Shown piece by piece: positions 48,278 through 51,596 of a DNA stretch of 51,596 nt. Location of the stretch: assembly GCA_015064185.1 (NCBI GenBank), contig SVSS01000009.1:1-51596 (forward strand). Direction: 5' to 3'. The notes beneath the pieces are model-generated. The model was not told the origin of the DNA. It saw nothing but the letters and a program-made list of their open reading frames with translations, and did not search any database. The DNA comes from Oscillospiraceae bacterium (GTDB lineage Bacteria > Bacillota > Clostridia > Oscillospirales > CAG-272). Positions within the stretch are counted from its first letter, which is position 1, and every line of letters begins with the position of its first letter. Made by a program: the position numbers and the translations under genes.

Positions 48278-48306
48278 ATTATAGCACGCGTCACCGCACA
48301 AAGCAA
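48278..48306 (-). promoter_or_regulatory. Sigma-A promoter of the sugar isomerase gene
   Basis: TTGCTT (48306-48301), 17 bases, then TATAAT (48283-48278) on the minus strand. Confidence 0.65.
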
Positions 48307-48368
48307 AGTAAAAAAGATAAACGATTTATAAAAATAAAAAGCCGCCCGCGCCGGTCTTTATACCGCAA

Positions 48369-48420
48369 AAGCCTTCCCCTTGAGGGGAAGGTGTCTTGCA
48401 AAGCAAGACGGATGAGGTGT
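48369..48420. repeat. Dispersed palindromic repeat of the CCTTCCCCTTGAGGGGAAGG type
   Basis: The hairpin CCTTCCCC-TTG-AGGGGAAGG, then TCTTGC-AAA-GCAAGA, then GGATGAGGTGTAGGG. Similar pieces (TTCTCCTTGAGGAGA and GAGGTGTAGC) occur at 1-20 and 50305-50467, so it belongs to the same repeat family. Confidence 0.6.
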
Positions 48421-48449
48421 AGGGTGCCCGCCACCCGTTGACTCAAGTA

Positions 48450-48476
48450 AAAAACCGCCCCGTTGGGGCGGTTTTT
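48450..48476. terminator. Terminator of the XRE regulator gene
   Basis: A 10-bp stem (48452-48461 with 48465-48474, arm AAACCGCCCC) lies four bases beyond the stop codon; T-rich on both strands. Confidence 0.85.
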
Positions 48477-48479
48477 CGC

Positions 48480-49091
48480 TCAATCCTTGCTGATAACCTT
48501 CTTTTGCCACGATTTCTTCTGACAATGGGGGCATTGGAGATAGCGCGTTCTGCCCATATGCATTGCGCGACACATCGCCTTGTAATTGGGCACGTATTTA
48601 TGCCCGCAAAAGCGGCACTCGTAGTATCCTGCCACCTGCTCGATGCGCAGGGTAAAGAAAAACCCAACAAAAGCAGGCAAGAATCCCGAGAAGCATATAA
48701 GCACGCGCTTCCACTCCTCCATATCCAAGAACGCCGCAAGAAATATCGGTACAAATAAAATGATACAGGAGAATATTCCCACCACCCATTCAAGCACGAG
48801 CAGGTGCCTGTCGCTTTGCTCCTTTTCCCTTACCATTTCCAGCAAACGGTTTTCAAGCTCCTTGTTATAGTTCTCCACCAAAACGACCTCCCCACATAAC
48901 AAATCGTTCACGCTGATCGAAAGGATCGCGCAAAGCTCCAGCATGATCGCGGAATCAGGCATGGCTCTGCCCGTTTCCCACTTTGATACAGCTCTGTCCG
49001 TGATCCCAAGCTTTTCCGCTAACTGCATTTGCGTCAGTCCCGCATTTTTTCTCCGTTGGGCAATAAATCTGCCAATCTTTACTTGATCCAT
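48480..49091 (-). CDS. XRE-family transcriptional regulator with membrane anchor and zinc ribbon
   Basis: The protein has 203 residues. An N-terminal helix-turn-helix (KNAGLTQMQLAEKLGITDRA, then VSKWETGRAMPD) is followed by a helical linker (NKELENRLLEMVREKEQ), two membrane helices (about 105-128 and 135-155), and a C-terminal zinc ribbon (CRFCGHKY, then CPHC). Such a regulator is tied to the membrane, possibly sensing a stress through its metal site. The frame is open to 49265, but ATG 49091 directly follows AAAGGAGG and starts the normal HTH. It has its own promoter and terminator; the target is not evident. Confidence 0.85.
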   Translation of the reverse strand: MDQVKIGRFIAQRRKNAGLTQMQLAEKLGITDRAVSKWETGRAMPDSAIMLELCAILSISVNDLLCGEVVLVENYNKELENRLLEMVREKEQSDRHLLVLEWVVGIFSCIILFVPIFLAAFLDMEEWKRVLICFSGFLPAFVGFFFTLRIEQVAGYYECRFCGHKYVPNYKAMCRAMHMGRTRYLQCPHCQKKSWQKKVISKD

Positions 49092-49112
49092 GGCGCGCCT
49101 CCTTTCGCCTTT

Positions 49113-49141
49113 AGTATAGCCAAATCCACCTAAAAAGTCTA
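49113..49141 (-). promoter_or_regulatory. Sigma-A promoter of the XRE regulator gene
   Basis: TAGACT (49141-49136), 17 bases, then TATACT (49118-49113) on the minus strand, about 20 bases before the start codon, so the leader is very short. Confidence 0.55.
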
Positions 49142-49283
49142 CATACCAACGGTTGAGTGGGGATTTCTCGACCCCGTAGTAGGGTTTATTATAGCATACC
49201 CAAAATAATACGTCAACAAAAATTATGCCGAGGCAATCACACTTGATATGCACAAAGCACAGCACCGAAATTCATCAAGATGC

Positions 49284-49312
49284 TTGAAAAGCTTTCCCCC
49301 AAATGGTATAAT
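49284..49312 (+). promoter_or_regulatory. Sigma-A promoter of the HAD hydrolase gene
   Basis: TTGAAA (49284-49289), 17 bases, TGG, then TATAAT (49307-49312). Confidence 0.75.
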
Positions 49313-49345
49313 AAACAATGGTGATAGTGAAAAGGAGAATACGGC

Positions 49346-50134
49346 ATGGGATTATTTGATGGAGTTTTGATCGCCTCGGATTGGGACGGCACGCTGTTTT
49401 ACAAAAACACCGTGCCCGAGAAGACACAATCGGCGATAAATTATTTTATGTCCGAGGGCGGGCACTTTGCGATAACAAGCGGAAGACCCCCCGAGTATCT
49501 TCGGGCAAAGCAGCATCTTATCAAGCCCAACACCTACTGCATTTGTTTTGGAGGCACCCTTATTTGCGACGTTGAAAGCGGCGAGATCCTGCGTAAGGGA
49601 GCTCTTGATGGCGAAGTCTTTGAGGCCATAGAAAAAATTTTGACTTCGGGCGTGAATATTGAGAGAATAAACGTATTTTGTGCCGACAAAATAACGCAAT
49701 ATACCCCGAAGGAATATTATGCATTTGAGAAAAAGGAATCCCTCGCCATCGAAAAATACAAGATCACCATTAACTGCGCCGACGCCGCCGAGGGAAACAA
49801 GCTGAGGGCCTTTTGCGAAGCCCTTGATTATCCGCAATACACGTTTGCGCGAAGCTTTGCGACATACCTTGAGATCATGCAAACCGAATATACCAAAGGT
49901 GTTTCGGCAAAAATTCTCAAGGAAAAACTCGGGGCGCGTGTGCTTGTAGGAATGGGAGACTATGAAAACGATATCCCCTTGTTCGAAAAATGCGACGTTT
50001 CCTTTGCCGTCGCAAACGCCAAGGATTGCTTAAAGAATATTGCCACCTATACTACAAAATCAGCAGTTTGGGAGTCTGCCGCCGCCGAGGTGATAGAAGC
50101 CCTTGAAAAATTGATTCTTGCAGGCAAAATATAA
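49346..50134 (+). CDS. HAD-superfamily hydrolase, Cof type
   Basis: The protein has 262 residues and is a predicted phosphatase of sugar phosphates or similar small molecules. Motif I is ASDWDGTLFY (nucleophile aspartate at about residue 13), motif II is AITSGRPPEYL, and motif IV is VGMGDYENDIPLFEKC. The C2-type cap domain occupies about residues 85-190, as in the Cof/YbjI group. A TKGVSAKIL lysine segment precedes motif IV (motif III). AAAAGGAG lies ten bases before the ATG. It is a single-gene unit with its own promoter and terminator. Confidence 0.88.
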   Translation: MGLFDGVLIASDWDGTLFYKNTVPEKTQSAINYFMSEGGHFAITSGRPPEYLRAKQHLIKPNTYCICFGGTLICDVESGEILRKGALDGEVFEAIEKILTSGVNIERINVFCADKITQYTPKEYYAFEKKESLAIEKYKITINCADAAEGNKLRAFCEALDYPQYTFARSFATYLEIMQTEYTKGVSAKILKEKLGARVLVGMGDYENDIPLFEKCDVSFAVANAKDCLKNIATYTTKSAVWESAAAEVIEALEKLILAGKI

Positions 50135-50172
50135 AATAGCTTAATTGGAATGAAAAGCATACCCAAAGAATG

Positions 50173-50202
50173 AAAAGGGACGCCATTGCGTCCCTTTTCT
50201 CA
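50173..50202 (+). terminator. Terminator of the HAD hydrolase gene
   Basis: A perfect 11-bp stem (50173-50183 with 50188-50198, arm AAAAGGGACGC) has loop CATT and T-rich tail. It adjoins the repeat at 50202. Confidence 0.8.
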
Positions 50203-50328
50203 TTAGTGCCTTCAGGCACCCCCGCACGAAGTGCGAAACAGGCAACCACCCGCTATGCGGGTGGGGAATAATGGGTTATACCCCTTTTGTATAGAGTGTG
50301 TCGTTACATAAGGCTTCTCCTTGAGGAG
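50202..50328. repeat. Complete copy of the terminal repeat (inverted copy at 1-126)
   Basis: About 127 bases, 97% identical to the reverse complement of 1-126. It contains GTGCC-TTCA-GGCAC, GCAC-GAA-GTGC and CACCCGC-TAT-GCGGGTG palindromes. No gene is present. Confidence 0.85.
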
Positions 50329-50467
50329 AGGCTCCCGCGTAGCGGGTGGTGAGGTGTAGCCGCCATAGCGGCGTGTTCGAGTTTTGCAATGAGCCGCACA
50401 AACGCGCTTCGCGCTACACCTCATCCGTCAGCCTTCAGCTGCCACCTTCTCCTCAAGGAGAAGGCAT
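50310..50467. repeat. Long imperfect palindrome built from dispersed repeat pieces
   Basis: AAGGCTTCTCCTTGAGGAGA at the left faces CTCCTCAAGGAGAAGGC at the right, and inside these GAGGTGTAGC (50351-50360) faces GCTACACCTC (about 50414-50423). The whole can fold into one long interrupted hairpin. Parts recur at 1-20 and 48369-48420. Confidence 0.65.
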
Positions 50468-50494
50468 TTTTGCAGACGGCTTTTGAAAGCAAAA

Positions 50495-50569
50495 GCCAGC
50501 GGCTTGAGCCGCTGGCCGGTAGTGTTGGGCTTTTAGCCCTAGTGCAAACCACCCGTTTGACGGGTGGTT
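50495..50569. repeat. Two perfect hairpins in the gap before tRNA-Asn
   Basis: GCCAGCGGCT-TG-AGCCGCTGGC (50495-50516) and AACCACCCGT-TTG-ACGGGTGGTT (50547-50569). Neither has a T tract on either strand, so they are not standard terminators. Confidence 0.6.
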
Positions 50570-50609
50570 ATGATTTGCAAAAATCAATGTAAAGCGAACT
50601 ACTCTCGCA

Positions 50610-50949
50610 CTTCGCGCTGTGACTTTTGCTCGCAGCTGTCGCTGGTCCTAATGCAAAGGGTTTAAAAGTGTGATGACAAAAAAGAGTGTCCCCTCGGGGG
50701 ACGGCGAGGGGTGGCGCGGAGCGCCGGGGTGTGGGAGGGAGGAAGGGGAGGTTCCCCTGCTGGTGCTTTTCTACAATCGCTTTGCGCTCGTGGAAAGATC
50801 CAAAATCCAAAGTGCGACATCATGACGCGCCGTTGGCGCTATTAACTTATGTGGCGTTGCCACATGGCAAGTTTTTGCAAGCAAAAACATTGCCCGTCAC
50901 CGCGCTTCGCGCTGTGACTTTTAACTGTAGATGTCGCTGGTTCAAGCCC
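50610..50949. repeat. Repeat region with tRNA-like relics and a G-rich tract; no gene seen
   Basis: CTTCGCGCTGTGACTTTT occurs at 50610-50627 and again at 50905-50922. Each is followed after 8 bases by TGTCGCTGGT, the T-arm sequence of a tRNA. The second copy continues as GATGTCGCTGGTTCAAGCCC (50930-50949), identical to 20 bases of the tRNA-Asn gene nearby but on the opposite strand. A G-rich tract lies between the copies (50693-50750). Open frames here read through these repeats and are not believable genes. Confidence 0.55.
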
Positions 50950-50968
50950 AAACAAGGCAGGGGGCTGC

Positions 50969-51007
50969 AAAAAGGAAGAACCACCCGATTGGGTGGTTCT
51001 TCCTTTT
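50969..51007 (-). terminator. Terminator directly after tRNA-Asn
   Basis: On the minus strand a stem of about 17-18 bp (51008-50991 with 50986-50969, core GAAGAACCACCC) starts at the CCA end of the tRNA and runs into TTTTTGC. Confidence 0.85.
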
Positions 51008-51083
51008 TGGCTCCCCCTGCTGGGCTTGAACCAGCGACATCATGATTAACAGTCATGCGCTCTACCGACTGAGCTAAGGAGGA
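51008..51083 (-). tRNA. tRNA-Asn (anticodon GTT)
   Basis: The gene is 76 bases on the minus strand. The acceptor arm is TCCTCCT with AGGGGGA, the D-arm contains AGCTCAGTCGGTAGAGC, the anticodon loop is CTGTTAA (GTT), the T-arm contains GGTTCAAGCCC, and discriminator G plus CCA are encoded. It is the last gene after 5S rRNA on the same strand, as often seen for tRNA-Asn in Firmicutes rRNA operons. Confidence 0.95.
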
Positions 51084-51149
51084 ATATGAATGAAATGAGT
51101 ATTCCTGCTTAGCGAAGGCGGTGGGCCGACATGAGCTAAGGAGGAATAT
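51070..51149. repeat. Copies of the tRNA-Asn 5' end upstream of the gene
   Basis: The 18 bases TGAGCTAAGGAGGAATAT occur at 51070-51087 (tRNA 5' end plus flank) and at 51132-51149. An inverted copy with one mismatch, TATTCCTGCTTAGC, lies between them at 51100-51113. The stretch looks like the remains of one or more extra tRNA-Asn genes. Confidence 0.7.
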
Positions 51150-51211
51150 ATGCTTACCTTTATTCTATGAATAAAAGAGTAAGTTATACACTCTTTCAAA
51201 AGAAATTTTTA

Positions 51212-51235
51212 AGGGGTTACGTTTCCGTAACCCCT
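51212..51235 (-). terminator. Hairpin between 5S rRNA and tRNA-Asn
   Basis: AGGGGTTACG (51212-51221) pairs with CGTAACCCCT (51226-51235) around 4 bases; on the minus strand TTAAAAATTTCTTTTG follows. It is a probable partial terminator of the rRNA transcript. Confidence 0.6.
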
Positions 51236-51259
51236 CGTTCAACCCGAAGGGTTGCGTTG

Positions 51260-51377
<118 letters not shown>

Positions 51378-51480
51378 ATAATGAACTTAATGTCCATTGA
51401 AAACCGAACAAAGGTTGGTGAGTAGAAAGAAACTCAAGTAATTGTTGTCTTGAACAGGAGTGCTGCGCACTCAAAAGTTC

Positions 51481-51596
51481 AAGCCCTCGGTCTATTAGTA
51501 TCGGTCAGCTAAATACATTACTGCACTTACACCTCCGACCTATCAAACTCGTAGTCTACAAGTGACCTTACCTGCTCGAAGCAGGAGGGATATCTA
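51481..51596 (-). rRNA. rrl: 23S ribosomal RNA, 3' end only
   Basis: The minus strand carries the typical 23S terminus: GTAAGTGCAGTAATGTATTT, then AGCTGACCGATACTAATAGA and CCGAGGGCTTGAAC. The gene continues beyond the right edge of the window. The exact 3' end (about 51480) is estimated. Confidence 0.93.

Noticed and set aside
50686-51045. Plus-strand 119-codon frame that reads into tRNA-Asn
   Set aside because: It ends in the usual nonsense peptide produced by translating the antisense of a tRNA (APPAGLEPATS) and covers repeats.

Overview
The window looks like one contig from an endospore-forming member of the Clostridia with a GC-rich, gene-dense chromosome, probably an uncultured gut-type lineage. 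The evidence is the spoIIIA operon, spoIVB, a large Firmicutes-type SRP RNA placed upstream of dnaX-ybaB-recR, a tRNA-Asn encoded with its CCA end, and strong AGGAGG-type ribosome sites. No species can be named. The contig is probably broken at repeats: the left end (1-126) is an inverted 97% copy of 50202-50328, and the right end runs into an rRNA operon.

Layout. 180-4301 (-): spoIIIAA to spoIIIAG in canonical order, ending in a terminator with no spoIIIAH. 4472-5323 (+): pyridoxal/pyridoxamine kinase. 5371-10410 (-): a MarR regulator, a heterodimeric ABC exporter and a hypothetical protein, all translationally coupled, behind a promoter with a MarR-like operator. 10642-11688 (+): spoIVB. 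11828-11917 (+): an orphan promoter and terminator that would make a ~55-nt RNA. 11964-15534 (-): an AT-rich accessory island of small membrane proteins led by a beta-propeller-like protein. 15754-19720 (-): four NAD(P)-dependent redox enzymes, with a divergent AraC regulator at 19834-20592. 20680-21586: a phosphodiesterase remnant and a membrane protein. 21896-24254 (-): PduL, a NifU-like scaffold and a GGGtGRT protein. 24423-25644 (+): a TepA/ClpP-like protease and an unknown gene, both with sigma-G-like promoter sequences.

25757-34494 (+) is a complete V-type ATPase operon in the Enterococcus hirae ntp order (F-I-K-E-C-G-A-B-D). Its proteolipid keeps every known sodium ligand, so the enzyme is predicted to move Na+. 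A lipoprotein alkaline phosphatase follows. 36848-39812 (-) holds recR, ybaB, dnaX and the SRP RNA. 39964-44522 (+) is an envelope group: a GT-C type glycosyltransferase, an unknown membrane protein and a PlsC acyltransferase with an inserted zinc ribbon. 45075-49091 (-) has a KDG kinase, an AEC permease, a frameshifted sugar isomerase and an XRE regulator, each with its own promoter. 49346-50134 (+) is a HAD phosphatase. A repeat-filled gap, tRNA-Asn, 5S rRNA and the 3' end of 23S rRNA complete the window.

The most unusual signal is a family of hairpin arrays in three of the six convergent intergenic gaps (21694-21889, 36642-36819, 44558-44757). Each array strings together short hairpins whose stems all differ but stay self-complementary, separated by a constant 7-base linker (AATTCAT in two arrays, GTGAAAT in the third). 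This is the reverse of a CRISPR design: the spacer is constant and the palindrome varies. I know of no named family for it.
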